Below, one piece after another: positions 1-7,918 of a DNA stretch of 14,185 nt (its first letter is position 1; every line of letters begins with the position of its first letter). The translations under genes and the position numbers were made by a program. Under the pieces are notes generated by a model. That model made no database searches and was not told the DNA's origin. It was given only the letters and a program-made list of their open reading frames with translations. Source of the DNA: Cyanobacteria bacterium UBA11372 (lineage in GTDB: Bacteria; Cyanobacteriota; Cyanobacteriia; Cyanobacteriales; Aerosakkonemataceae); contig DNGG01000497.1 of assembly GCA_003486675.1 (NCBI GenBank), positions 1 through 14,185 of the forward strand. The letters run 5' to 3'.

Positions 1-103
1 ACGAGCTTGCAATCCGCTGTAACGTTAATCGTGCCGTGTCCTGGCTTTTGATCGTGGGTAATCGACCGGACATGATATGAGTTGAGAAACCAGGCGCAAG
101 ATT

Positions 104-226
104 TATAGCGGATTGCTTTCCCCATGAGGTACACCGCGAAGGTTTGTATAGCGGCACCCTTAAGGGTGCCGCTATACAAAAAAAGCGCCAAAAGGCTTTC
201 CCTCGCTCGAAAAGCAATCCGCTGTA
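104..226. repeat. Nested inverted-repeat element (MITE-like candidate)
   Basis: A 16-bp arm at 104-119 (TATAGCGGATTGCTTT) is repeated inverted at 211-226 with a single difference, which would be a U-G pair in + strand RNA. The arms enclose a 38-bp perfect palindrome. The outer arm begins one base after the stop codon of the neighbouring gene. It codes for nothing and the unit is about 123 bp. The shape resembles non-autonomous mobile repeats, but I cannot see target-site duplications, so element status is inferred. Confidence 0.45.
143..180. repeat. 38-bp perfect palindrome
   Basis: Each 19-base half is the exact reverse complement of the other. The left half reads TTTGTATAGCGGCACCCTT and the dyad lies between 161 and 162 at TTAA. 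There is no loop spacer. On the + strand the stem is followed by A residues (181-184), and on the minus strand the T-run precedes the stem, so it lacks the trailing U-tract of an intrinsic terminator in either direction. It could be a cruciform, a protein-binding dyad or the core of a dispersed repeat. Confidence 0.9.
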
Positions 227-227
227 G

Positions 228-1067
228 CTATTTCTGCTTTAAGACAACCAAGGTAATATCGTCAAAAACTTTCTGCTTGCCGATGTGGCGCCGCACATCT
301 TCAATCACCGCTTGCCGAATTTCAATAGCTGCCTTGTGACGATTTTCTCTCACTACTTCGCAGAGTTTTTCGATTCCGTATTGCACTCTATTTATATCTT
401 CAGCTTCGGTAATTCCATCGGTGTAAAGCACGACCGCATCCCCTGGATTTAAATTTATTTGGATTTGGGAAACAAAATCAGCAATTTCTGCTTCCAATCC
501 CAGGGGAAAGCCGAGTGGCATTGTATCGATTCGTTCCAGGTTACCATCAGTACGCACTACAATCGCTTCTTCATGTTGACCGCTGAGGCTGAGGCTACCC
601 TTTTGATAATCTAATAAAGCCAAGGTCATGTTTTTATACGAGTCGATGCGCTGGAGATTACCATAAAGAGTGCGGTTTAACGCATCAAGAAACTTCACCG
701 GATCGGTTTCGTTCATTTCCTGGAGAGTGCGGACGGCGGTTTGCGCCATAATCATTAATACGCCGCTTTCTAAACCATGTCCGGTAACATCGCCGATGCT
801 AATTTTGACACTATCATTTTGTGGCAGCACGTCGTAGTAGTCGCCGCCAACTTCATCGGCAGGTTCCATAAATCCAGCAATTTCTAATCCTTCAATTTCC
901 TCTAGTTCTGATTGTTTGGGCAAAATCATTTGTTGCAGTCGCTTGGTGACTTCTAACTCAGCACTGAGGCGGATATTTTCTGCTTTCAGTTTTTCGTTGA
1001 GGGCGCTAATTTCCTCGTTTGCTTGGGCGAGTTGGGCGGTGCGTTCTTGCACTTTTTCTTCTAAAGT
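228..1067 (-). repeat. Shared output module, copy 1 (coiled coil plus PP2C)
   Basis: This 840-base block encodes residues 1485-1763 and the stop codon of the large gene. It aligns without gaps to 7919-8758 at the end of the CHASE2 gene. By hand I count 219 of 279 residues identical (about 78%). The similarity starts abruptly at TLE-KV-ERTAQLAQAN, just after unrelated GAF sequence, and runs to the same final residues (VVLKQK) and the same stop codon, TAG. Confidence 0.85.
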
Positions 1068-4000
1068 GTGATAGAGGCGGGCATTTTCGATCGAGATCGC
1101 AGCTTGGGAAGAAATGATGTTGAGGATTTGGATGCGATCGCGCGTAAAAGCCCCCGTGGTTAAATTATTTTCCAGGTATAAGATGCCGATCAATTTACCT
1201 TGATTAATCAGGGGGCTACACAAGATAGATTTAGGTCGCTTTTGAATAATATACGGGTCAGATGCAAAGGTGGTTTGATTCGTTGCATCATCGATCGCCA
1301 GGGTTTCTTGCGTGCGTTGTACATAATTAATCATCGAGATAGGAATCTCTTGACTTTCAATGCCTGACTTGGATATTAATTGACATTGTTCACCCGTACA
1401 TTGAGCTTCAATTCTCCACTTACCTGCTGCGTCAGGTATGAGGAAATAAAACTTTTCTGCTCCTGCATTTTCCCGCAATACTTGCATCAAATTAGAGAGC
1501 AATTCATCCAGATGAACTTTCCCTGAGATCGCTTGCGAAGCTTTGATAATTGTTGATAAATCTAGCTCTTCTGAAATACCTGAACTGGTCGTAGAAGTGA
1601 CGGTAGTTCTGGTCTGGACAATCGTTTCCTCTCCTCCACTCGGAAGGCTCTTTTTCTTACCGACGATAGGTGCGAGTAATTCAGTATGGCGTTCTTCTAA
1701 ATCCTTAACTTTTGCCTTGGCTCCCCAGCGGATGTAAGCATAGTAAGCATCAATGAGATAGGTACGCGCTAGTTTCTTTCTTCCTAACGCTAAATAAAAT
1801 TCTCCCGCTAATTCATTGGCAAGGGCTTCGTGCTGGACGTATCCATTTTCCTTGGCTCCATCTATCGCCAGGTCGTAATATTCCATTGCTGATAAAAATT
1901 GCCCTAAGACGCGGGCTTTTTCTGCTTCTACTAAGTCATACTTATGCTGGTAATTGACTGGGCAATGGGAAGCCCAATATTTCATCTTTTGCTGATTTTC
2001 TTCTACTTGCTTCAAGTATTGTTGCTGCTTTGATTCAGTTTCCTGAAAATACTCAGCTAAAAGAGCCAAAGAATAGTAAAAAATATGTTCAGAAAAGCTA
2101 AAGTTACTGTGGAGCATTGTTGAATAATTGACTCCCGTAATACCATGATCTATCGCAGTTGCATAATCTTTAAATAAATAGCAAAGCATGGTTTTAGCAA
2201 AAAACACTCTAAATAAGGCAATTGTATTATTAATACTTTGAAGATATGCGATCGTTTCTTCTTCATTTAACAGGTCGCCAATTAATAGCAGTTTATTTTC
2301 GGATCGACCGATGAAATTTGCCGCTAATTGACCGATGATTTTGATCAGATAAAGCTGATGTTCTTGGGAAAGCTTAGCTGTTAAATCGCGATAGTGTTTT
2401 TGTTGATCTTGCACATAATCCAGATGCTCTCCCTTAAAAAATAGATGCGAGCAGTAGTAATCAGCAGCATGACAAGCATATTCTATATCACCGACTTCTA
2501 AGCCGTTATTAATTGCTTGAAGCAGAGGTTCTATAGTGTTCGCCAGAGGCTCTTTTTGATGTTGACTGATAAAAATATTAACGAATACTTTAGATAAAAT
2601 CTCTTTTCCATTTAACCGCTCCAATAATTGCAAAGATATTTGACCCAGTTGATAGGCAGAATCTATGTCTGGTATTAGCCAAGACATGAGCGGACCATAA
2701 ACAGAATAAGCATAAATAGAAACGGACGAATTCCCATCCCGAATTGATAGTTCGATCATAGTATATAGAATCGGTAGCGCGATCGCGCTCGAGCCAAAAC
2801 AAGCAGGAGGCCATATAAGAATTAAAATTTGCATCGCTGCTAGCTTGTAGGGATCGGTCATTATTGGCAGATTCGCTAACTCTTCAAAATTTAAGTTTTG
2901 CGGAGCTGATTCACATAGGGATACTCCTAGCATTTCTAAAACTTGCAGTCCGGTATCTAAAGCAGATTGAATCTGGTTTTTAGCAACGTAAAATTTAATT
3001 TTAAGCTCGGATAATTTGACTTTTTCAAGGGTGGTTTTGGCAGTTTGGAGAGCGCGATCGCACAAAACACCCGCTCGTTCTAAATTAGCATTAAGATATT
3101 CAGCTTCCGCCGCTTCCAGATAGAAAGTAAATGTCAGATCGTACTTATTTTCCCAACTATCCTGACTCAGGAGTTCTAGACCTACATTCAAATAATTAAC
3201 AGCAGCTTCATATGCAGTAGCTGCCTTGGCTTTTTGTCCAGCGATCAGGTTTAATTGGGCTAACTCATCTTTTTCTGACTGAGCAGTTAGTAAATCTGTG
3301 CCATAATTCAGTTGATTAACCAGAGCAAAAATATTATCTTTGCGTTCTTGCTCTGTTGTATTATTCAGCAGCAGTTGACCAATTTTCAGGTGAGTGGCTT
3401 TTTTCTCCGATTCTGGAATCAAAGAATAAGCAGCTTGCTGCACGCGATCGTGCAAAAATTTGTAGTCAACTTGGACATCCCGTACAGATACCAACTCTTC
3501 CTGGGCAAATACTAGAGGAATTTTGTAATTTTCAGACAGCGGTAGAATCAACCCCGCTTGCATTGCCTCCCACAAATGAGCAGCCGTCGTTAAGTTTGAT
3601 TGTTCGTTGACAATTGATAAAACTTCTAAATTAAATTGGTTGCCGATACAAGCCGCTAATTTTAATGCTTTCTGCGTTGTTTCCGGGAGTTTGCGAATAT
3701 TTCTGGCAATCAGTTCAACAATATTGAAATCTGCGATACCAATCGCTTGTATTTGTTGAATATCCCACTCCCAGCAATCTGTATCTACCTGATAAACCAG
3801 CAGATTTTCCGAGTACAGGGTTTTGAGTAGCTGCGTTAAGAAAAAGGGATTCCCTTGGGTTTTATTAAAAAGTAACTCAGAAAAAACTTTTATTTGCTCT
3901 GAGTGGACGCTTGCATCCAGAGTGTCTGCGATTAATTGGTTGACGCTATCCAAAGCAAGAGCTTGAATGGTGATATTATTCACCACCGTTTCAGTTTTTT

Positions 4001-5519
4001 GAATTTTTTCTATCGTCTGAATTAAAGGATGAACGGGACTGACTTCGTTATCTCGATAAGCTCCAATCGCTAACAAATATTTGTTATCTGGGTCAGTTAC
4101 CAAGAGTTGGATTAACTTCAGAGATGCCGAATCTGCCCATTGTAAATCGTCGAGGAAGATAACTAGCGGGTGTTCTGGTTGACAAAAGACTCGAATAAAT
4201 TGTTGAAATAATCGATTAAATCTGTTTTGTGATTCGGATGCTCCCAGTTGAGGAACTTCAGGCTGTTTACCGATAATTAGTTCGACTTCAGGGATAACAT
4301 CAATAATAACTTGACCGTTAGTACCTAACGCTTGTAATAAGTTTTCTTTCCAAACAGCAATCTGTTCGGAACTTTCGGTTAATAGCTGACGGACTAATTC
4401 TTGAAATGCTTGGATTAAAGCTGCATAGGGAATATTGCGCTTAAATTGGTCAAATTTACCGGCAATAAAATACCCCCTTGCTGCTACAATTGGTTTATGA
4501 ACTTCATTGACGATTGAAGTTTTACCAATCCCGGAATAACCGGAAACCAACATCATCTCGGTGGCACCAAGGCTAACTCGCCCAAAGGCATCTAGAAGAA
4601 TTTGGACTTCAGTTTCTCTGCCATAAAGCTTCTGGGGAATGAGTAATTGGTTGCCGCGATCGCGTTGACCGATGGGAAAGTTTTCAATATTACCAGTCGT
4701 TTGCAATTGCTGCAAACAAGTTTCCAGGTCAAATTTTAATCCCGCAGCACTTTGATATCTGTCTTCCGCATTTTTTGCTAACAGTTTCATTACAATATCT
4801 GAAACCGCTTGGGGAATTTCTGCTACCTCTTTGGGTGGGACGGGTTGTTTGGCAATATGACAGTAAACCAACTCCATCGGATCTGTGCTAGTAAATGGCA
4901 GTTTCCCTGTCAGCATTTCATATAAAGTCACTCCCAAAGAATAAAAGTCGGTACGGTAGTCAATTGCTCGATTCATCCTCCCCGTTTGTTCGGGTGACAT
5001 ATAAGCGAGAGTCCCTTCTAGCAAGTTGGGATTGCTAATTGTTTGGTTCTTCAATTCCAAGCGCGAGGCGATGCTAAAGTCAGTTAGTTTGACTTTTCCC
5101 GTAGCTGGATTGATAATAATATTTGAGGGTTTAATGTCTTTGTGAATTATCGGTACTTGATGGAGATAAATTAAGGTGTCGGAGAGAGCGATCGCTACTT
5201 TCAAAAACTCGATTAATGACAGGGTTTTGGCTGCCATAAAATCATAAAATGATTGACCGCCAAAATCTTCTAATATTAGAGCATAACTATTTTGATAATT
5301 TTCTAAGCTGTATGTCTTGACAATCCCTTCAAAATTTACATTTTGAGTAATTATAAATTCTTGTCTAAAATTAGTTATTTGTTCTAAGGTAGGATGTTCA
5401 TCTTTTATTATTTTAACAATAACAGGCTGTCGATCTCGATTTCTTATACCTCGATAAACAACGGTTCTTACTCCGTCGTAAATCTTTTCTCTAATTTCGT
5501 AGGCTGAAAGAACTATCAT
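228..5519 (-). CDS. Giant signalling protein: Ser/Thr kinase, AAA ATPase, helical repeats, GAF, SpoIIE-type PP2C phosphatase
   Basis: This cytoplasmic protein of 1763 residues carries both a kinase and a phosphatase. The kinase (about 6-270) shows VIVK (Lys36), HKDIKPSN (catalytic Asp128), DFS in place of DFG (Asp147) and SPE (175-177); its glycine loop keeps only part of the usual glycines. The ATPase has a P-loop GYSGIGKTS (327-335) and Walker B LVIFLDD (to 458). A long, probably TPR-like helical stretch (about 700-1300) leads to a GAF domain (about 1335-1483), a coiled coil (1484-1527) and an RsbU/SpoIIE PP2C domain with GGDYYD (1558-1563), IGDVTGHG (Asp1577), TDG (Asp1701) and FDD (1752-1754). 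The front part matches the cyanobacterial HstK-like layout, which usually ends in a histidine kinase; here a phosphatase replaces it. The start follows a GGGGAAGG ribosome site at 8 nt spacing. The substrate is unknown. Confidence 0.95.
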   Translation of the reverse strand: MIVLSAYEIREKIYDGVRTVVYRGIRNRDRQPVIVKIIKDEHPTLEQITNFRQEFIITQNVNFEGIVKTYSLENYQNSYALILEDFGGQSFYDFMAAKTLSLIEFLKVAIALSDTLIYLHQVPIIHKDIKPSNIIINPATGKVKLTDFSIASRLELKNQTISNPNLLEGTLAYMSPEQTGRMNRAIDYRTDFYSLGVTLYEMLTGKLPFTSTDPMELVYCHIAKQPVPPKEVAEIPQAVSDIVMKLLAKNAEDRYQSAAGLKFDLETCLQQLQTTGNIENFPIGQRDRGNQLLIPQKLYGRETEVQILLDAFGRVSLGATEMMLVSGYSGIGKTSIVNEVHKPIVAARGYFIAGKFDQFKRNIPYAALIQAFQELVRQLLTESSEQIAVWKENLLQALGTNGQVIIDVIPEVELIIGKQPEVPQLGASESQNRFNRLFQQFIRVFCQPEHPLVIFLDDLQWADSASLKLIQLLVTDPDNKYLLAIGAYRDNEVSPVHPLIQTIEKIQKTETVVNNITIQALALDSVNQLIADTLDASVHSEQIKVFSELLFNKTQGNPFFLTQLLKTLYSENLLVYQVDTDCWEWDIQQIQAIGIADFNIVELIARNIRKLPETTQKALKLAACIGNQFNLEVLSIVNEQSNLTTAAHLWEAMQAGLILPLSENYKIPLVFAQEELVSVRDVQVDYKFLHDRVQQAAYSLIPESEKKATHLKIGQLLLNNTTEQERKDNIFALVNQLNYGTDLLTAQSEKDELAQLNLIAGQKAKAATAYEAAVNYLNVGLELLSQDSWENKYDLTFTFYLEAAEAEYLNANLERAGVLCDRALQTAKTTLEKVKLSELKIKFYVAKNQIQSALDTGLQVLEMLGVSLCESAPQNLNFEELANLPIMTDPYKLAAMQILILIWPPACFGSSAIALPILYTMIELSIRDGNSSVSIYAYSVYGPLMSWLIPDIDSAYQLGQISLQLLERLNGKEILSKVFVNIFISQHQKEPLANTIEPLLQAINNGLEVGDIEYACHAADYYCSHLFFKGEHLDYVQDQQKHYRDLTAKLSQEHQLYLIKIIGQLAANFIGRSENKLLLIGDLLNEEETIAYLQSINNTIALFRVFFAKTMLCYLFKDYATAIDHGITGVNYSTMLHSNFSFSEHIFYYSLALLAEYFQETESKQQQYLKQVEENQQKMKYWASHCPVNYQHKYDLVEAEKARVLGQFLSAMEYYDLAIDGAKENGYVQHEALANELAGEFYLALGRKKLARTYLIDAYYAYIRWGAKAKVKDLEERHTELLAPIVGKKKSLPSGGEETIVQTRTTVTSTTSSGISEELDLSTIIKASQAISGKVHLDELLSNLMQVLRENAGAEKFYFLIPDAAGKWRIEAQCTGEQCQLISKSGIESQEIPISMINYVQRTQETLAIDDATNQTTFASDPYIIQKRPKSILCSPLINQGKLIGILYLENNLTTGAFTRDRIQILNIISSQAAISIENARLYHTLEEKVQERTAQLAQANEEISALNEKLKAENIRLSAELEVTKRLQQMILPKQSELEEIEGLEIAGFMEPADEVGGDYYDVLPQNDSVKISIGDVTGHGLESGVLMIMAQTAVRTLQEMNETDPVKFLDALNRTLYGNLQRIDSYKNMTLALLDYQKGSLSLSGQHEEAIVVRTDGNLERIDTMPLGFPLGLEAEIADFVSQIQINLNPGDAVVLYTDGITEAEDINRVQYGIEKLCEVVRENRHKAAIEIRQAVIEDVRRHIGKQKVFDDITLVVLKQK

Positions 5520-5547
5520 TATTTTTACCTTCCCCTTTTAATCAACC

Positions 5548-5553
5548 ATTATA
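5548..5553 (-). promoter_or_regulatory. Candidate -10 box of the kinase/phosphatase gene
   Basis: Read on the minus strand this is a consensus TATAAT, 28 bases ahead of the start codon and just past a hairpin that would end the previous transcript. No good -35 hexamer lies at the usual distance (TTCTAT is the best), so a regulated promoter or chance AT-richness are both possible. Confidence 0.4.
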
Positions 5554-5557
5554 AATT

Positions 5558-5586
5558 GCAGCCAGATTCATAGAAAATCTGGCTGC
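5558..5586 (-). terminator. Hairpin between the carotenoid oxygenase and kinase genes
   Basis: Perfect 11-bp arms GCAGCCAGATT (5558-5568) and AATCTGGCTGC (5576-5586) enclose a 7-base loop. The hairpin lies 15 bases past the stop of the carotenoid oxygenase gene. The sequence after it on the minus strand (AATTTATAAT) is AT-rich but not a clean U-run, so termination may be partial. Its place right before a TATAAT box suggests that it insulates the two genes. Confidence 0.6.
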
Positions 5587-5601
5587 GATCAAATTAAATT
5601 T

Positions 5602-7581
5602 TTACTCGCTTTCAAAGCGAGGGTACAACTCTTTAGCAAACAACTCCTGAATCTCTTTCTCGAATTCCGGAGGATATTGGAATTTTTTTGCTAATTCCTC
5701 GTAATCTTCCTGTAGCGAGATTTTGTATTCAGCCAATCTAGACCCTATCTGTGGTAACCAAGCTGTATGTAATGTAAATGCAAAGTTGAGCGATTCATGG
5801 TAAAGTTTGCATATTGCTCCCTCGGACAAAGCATCAGCCTTGAAAATCCAGATTTCATTTCTTTCTGGTGTGAAAACGTTACAAGTAATATAACCATCTG
5901 TTGAACTGCCTTGGTTACCACGACGCGGCATAAACTGTGGCGAACTCACCATAAAACCAGGAGGAAACAGGTATTGATCGGCAATTTCCATCGAGCAAGT
6001 TTGTAGTCGGAACAAACAAGGTGGTATACCCTGTTCAGCAAGGCTTAACAACTTTGATTGCGGCACTTGCTGGTACTTGTAGTCCCGGAAGAGGTAGCAC
6101 ATGAACTGGGTCATCAGGTCTTTCCAGAGTCCAAAAGAACTCCAGTAAATATTATCTAACTGTCCGGGAGTCATACCCGAAGGGAGTCTATCAAGATAGG
6201 TGTATAACGATGGCCCCCAGGTGTACCTTCGATCTGAAATAACTTTTGACTCAACGGGTGCTTCCTCCTGGCTTTTGCCGTCAATTACATAGCGTCCCAG
6301 GCGGCTGATATCCATCAAATTGAGTTCCATCCCAGGCCAAGGAGAAGACACGGGATCGTGGGGTGGATAGGCAGAAAGGTCATAGGTGCGGAGCCATTCA
6401 GCAACATCCCAAGCACAAATATGAGAGATGTGAAGCGTAATTTTGTCGTCAGGATTGTCATAGTCCACCAGAAAGTGAGAAGCTTCGAGGGGAATTACCA
6501 CTTTCCGCACGACAACTTTAACTTCCGGTTCATTCATGGCAGGGCGTTGTCCCTTTGCCAGGTCACTGCGGCTCACAATATAGATGATTGAATCAGGTGA
6601 TGGCGGACTTTCCAGCAACTGTCTGAGAATTCTTTCTCGCTCCTTGTTGTCTGGAAAAGGATTGTTGAGTATCTGCGCCAGTCCAGTACTAAAGGATGTA
6701 TCCATCAGAACCACATAATCTTTGGTTACTCCAATCTGATGGATAGTTTGCTTGATGCTGACGGGTGAACCATCGGGGTTAACAAGCGTCCACCGCTCTA
6801 AAGGATTTACGCCATCCCAACGAATCAGATAGACAAAATCTTCTAAACCTTTAAATTGTTCCCAAAATTTACGAACTTCTGGAAAAAGTTTGTCTACTTC
6901 CTCAAGGAAAGGAATGGTATCAATAAAATTTTCTAACGATCTGCCGTAATTGACCGCAAACATCTCGTGGGTGTAGGTATCAAAGGCAGGATGTGCGGTA
7001 CTAAAAATAGGTGGAAAGAGATAGGGTAAATTAATTTCAGGGCGCCACTCTTTATTTGAGCCGACTGGAGTCTTGACCTCCAGGGTATGTGTATTAATTT
7101 CATAAGGACGACCTGCATCATAAGTTACTAGCAGGCGCTCAGATTCATCCTGAGAGAATTTTACCGGCAGAAAGGCTGTATTTAACTCGTTGCGAGCGCC
7201 CAGAATTAAGGAAAACCTTAAGATGCCATGATTGCGAAATCCCAACTTGGTGCCCTTAGTTGCCTCGTCAAAATAGTAATCTAGCGGCTTGGCAATCTTT
7301 GTCTTTACAGTTACTTTACCTTTTTGATTGAAATCAAGTCGGTAAACCATGCCGTCGCCATTTAAGAATGAGTCTCCATCTTTAAAGGGAAGACCGCCTG
7401 ATTCCACGGTACCCACTGGCCCAATAAAAAAGATGTCACCCTGTAAGTCGTCTGGTAAGTGGCCTTCACAAATCTTCAATTCGACATCTATTTCATCCCG
7501 GCTTGCGGTCATAATCGATTGAGGAACTGGGGGACAGCCGCTCGTTACTGCTTTGGTGTTACTCTGAGTAATTTCGCTCAT
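5602..7581 (-). CDS. Carotenoid oxygenase (RPE65/CCD family)
   Basis: Members of this family use a non-haem iron held by four histidines to cleave double bonds in carotenoids, apocarotenoids or stilbenes. The protein has 659 residues, longer than typical bacterial members (about 490). Family marks are LPDDLQGDIFFIGP (42-55), NGDGMVYRLDF (74-84), and candidate iron ligands His197 (in TAHPAFD), His281 (HQIGVTKDYVV), His369 (HFLVDYDNPD) and His605 (LHTAWLP). His384 and His387 are alternatives for the third ligand. I see no signal peptide or membrane span, so it is probably soluble or membrane-associated by a surface patch. The start is fixed by a good AGGAG 6 bases upstream. It is followed by a hairpin, so it is likely expressed apart from the kinase gene. 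The substrate and cleavage site cannot be read from the sequence. Confidence 0.9.
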   Translation of the reverse strand: MSEITQSNTKAVTSGCPPVPQSIMTASRDEIDVELKICEGHLPDDLQGDIFFIGPVGTVESGGLPFKDGDSFLNGDGMVYRLDFNQKGKVTVKTKIAKPLDYYFDEATKGTKLGFRNHGILRFSLILGARNELNTAFLPVKFSQDESERLLVTYDAGRPYEINTHTLEVKTPVGSNKEWRPEINLPYLFPPIFSTAHPAFDTYTHEMFAVNYGRSLENFIDTIPFLEEVDKLFPEVRKFWEQFKGLEDFVYLIRWDGVNPLERWTLVNPDGSPVSIKQTIHQIGVTKDYVVLMDTSFSTGLAQILNNPFPDNKERERILRQLLESPPSPDSIIYIVSRSDLAKGQRPAMNEPEVKVVVRKVVIPLEASHFLVDYDNPDDKITLHISHICAWDVAEWLRTYDLSAYPPHDPVSSPWPGMELNLMDISRLGRYVIDGKSQEEAPVESKVISDRRYTWGPSLYTYLDRLPSGMTPGQLDNIYWSSFGLWKDLMTQFMCYLFRDYKYQQVPQSKLLSLAEQGIPPCLFRLQTCSMEIADQYLFPPGFMVSSPQFMPRRGNQGSSTDGYITCNVFTPERNEIWIFKADALSEGAICKLYHESLNFAFTLHTAWLPQIGSRLAEYKISLQEDYEELAKKFQYPPEFEKEIQELFAKELYPRFESE

Positions 7582-7587
7582 GTGACT

Positions 7588-7592
7588 CTCCT
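7588..7592 (-). promoter_or_regulatory. Shine-Dalgarno of the carotenoid oxygenase gene
   Basis: AGGAG on the minus strand lies 6 bases before the ATG at 7581. It is the clearest ribosome site in the window and settles the start. Confidence 0.75.
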
Positions 7593-7608
7593 GAGTTGAG
7601 ATGTGCCA

Positions 7609-7639
7609 ATATTAACAGAGCAGATTGGGTTGGATGCAA
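7609..7639 (-). promoter_or_regulatory. Weak candidate promoter of the carotenoid oxygenase gene
   Basis: On the minus strand TTGCAT (7639-7634) and TAATAT (7614-7609) are separated by 19 bases, ending 27 bases before the start codon. The spacing is long and the -35 match partial. The putative -35 lies inside the HIP1-rich tandem repeat, so the repeat may form part of the control region. Confidence 0.25.
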
Positions 7640-7758
7640 TCACCCGATTGTGTTAGAAGCGATCGCCACATCGGGTATGCGATCGCCCGATGGTGTTAGA
7701 GGCGATCGCTACATCGGGTTGGATGCGATCGCCCAATTGGGTTAGGCGCGATCGCATG
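7627..7758. repeat. Three imperfect 43-46 bp tandem units loaded with HIP1 sites
   Basis: Units at 7627-7672, 7673-7715 and 7716-7758 share the order GGGT..ATGC, HIP1, CC(G/A)AT..GTTAG, HIP1. Intact GCGATCGC octamers start at 7659, 7679, 7702, 7725 and 7748, five in 97 bp. In the first unit the leading octamer is GCAATCAC, two changes from HIP1. Confidence 0.8.
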
Positions 7759-7876
7759 ACAAAATTTATACTACTTTATCGCTGCGACGCTACTCAAACC
7801 TCCGCCCCATCCTCAGTATTCCCAGAAAAATACCTGGAATCACAATATCGTTTCCAATTACTCAAGGCGGTTAGAG

Positions 7877-7918
7877 TAATTACCAATTACCAATTACCAA
7901 TTACCAATTACCAATTAT
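7877..7918. repeat. Heptamer array (CAATTAC), six units
   Basis: TAATTAC is followed by four perfect CAATTAC units and a final CAATTAT. The array ends one base before the CHASE2 gene's TAG codon, so it forms the first bases of that gene's 3' untranslated region. Tandem heptamers of this kind are a known cyanobacterial repeat class. Confidence 0.9.

Larger units (their letters stand above)
1..227. other. Repeat-rich noncoding flank downstream of the large kinase/phosphatase gene
   Basis: I see no convincing gene here. Short open frames exist on both strands, but none has a recognisable domain, a ribosome site or a plausible length. The stretch holds several copies of one short sequence: GCAATCCGCTGTA at 9-21 and again within 211-226, and its inverted form at 104-119. 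Between the last two lies a perfect palindrome (143-180). The minus-strand gene ends at 228, so this is its 3' flank. Nothing in it forms a standard terminator with a trailing U-run. Confidence 0.6.
7582..7918. other. 337-bp spacer between the carotenoid oxygenase and CHASE2 genes
   Basis: It holds, from left to right, the ribosome site and possible promoter of the carotenoid oxygenase gene, a HIP1-rich tandem repeat (7627-7758), an unassigned stretch (about 7759-7876) and a heptamer array (7877-7918) touching the CHASE2 stop codon. An 85-codon + strand frame crosses the spacer, but much of it is repeat sequence and I do not call it a gene. No clear terminator for the CHASE2 gene is visible. 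Confidence 0.6.

Noticed and set aside
1..80. Open frame at the left edge as the tail of an upstream + strand gene
   Set aside because: It is only about 26 codons, includes the dispersed repeat GCAATCCGCTGTA and resembles no known protein end.
143..180. Palindrome as intrinsic terminator of the large gene
   Set aside because: On the minus strand the T-run comes before the stem and CCTTCGCGG follows it; on the + strand A residues follow. Neither direction gives the required U-tract.
228..5519. DFS instead of DFG as a sign of a dead kinase domain
   Set aside because: The metal-binding Asp147 is present, and my recollection is that DFS is usual in the cyanobacterial HstK-like kinases, so it is not evidence of inactivity.
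7627..7758. Tandem repeats as a CRISPR array
   Set aside because: There are no unique spacers of constant length between identical repeats, units are contiguous and diverged, and no cas gene is present.
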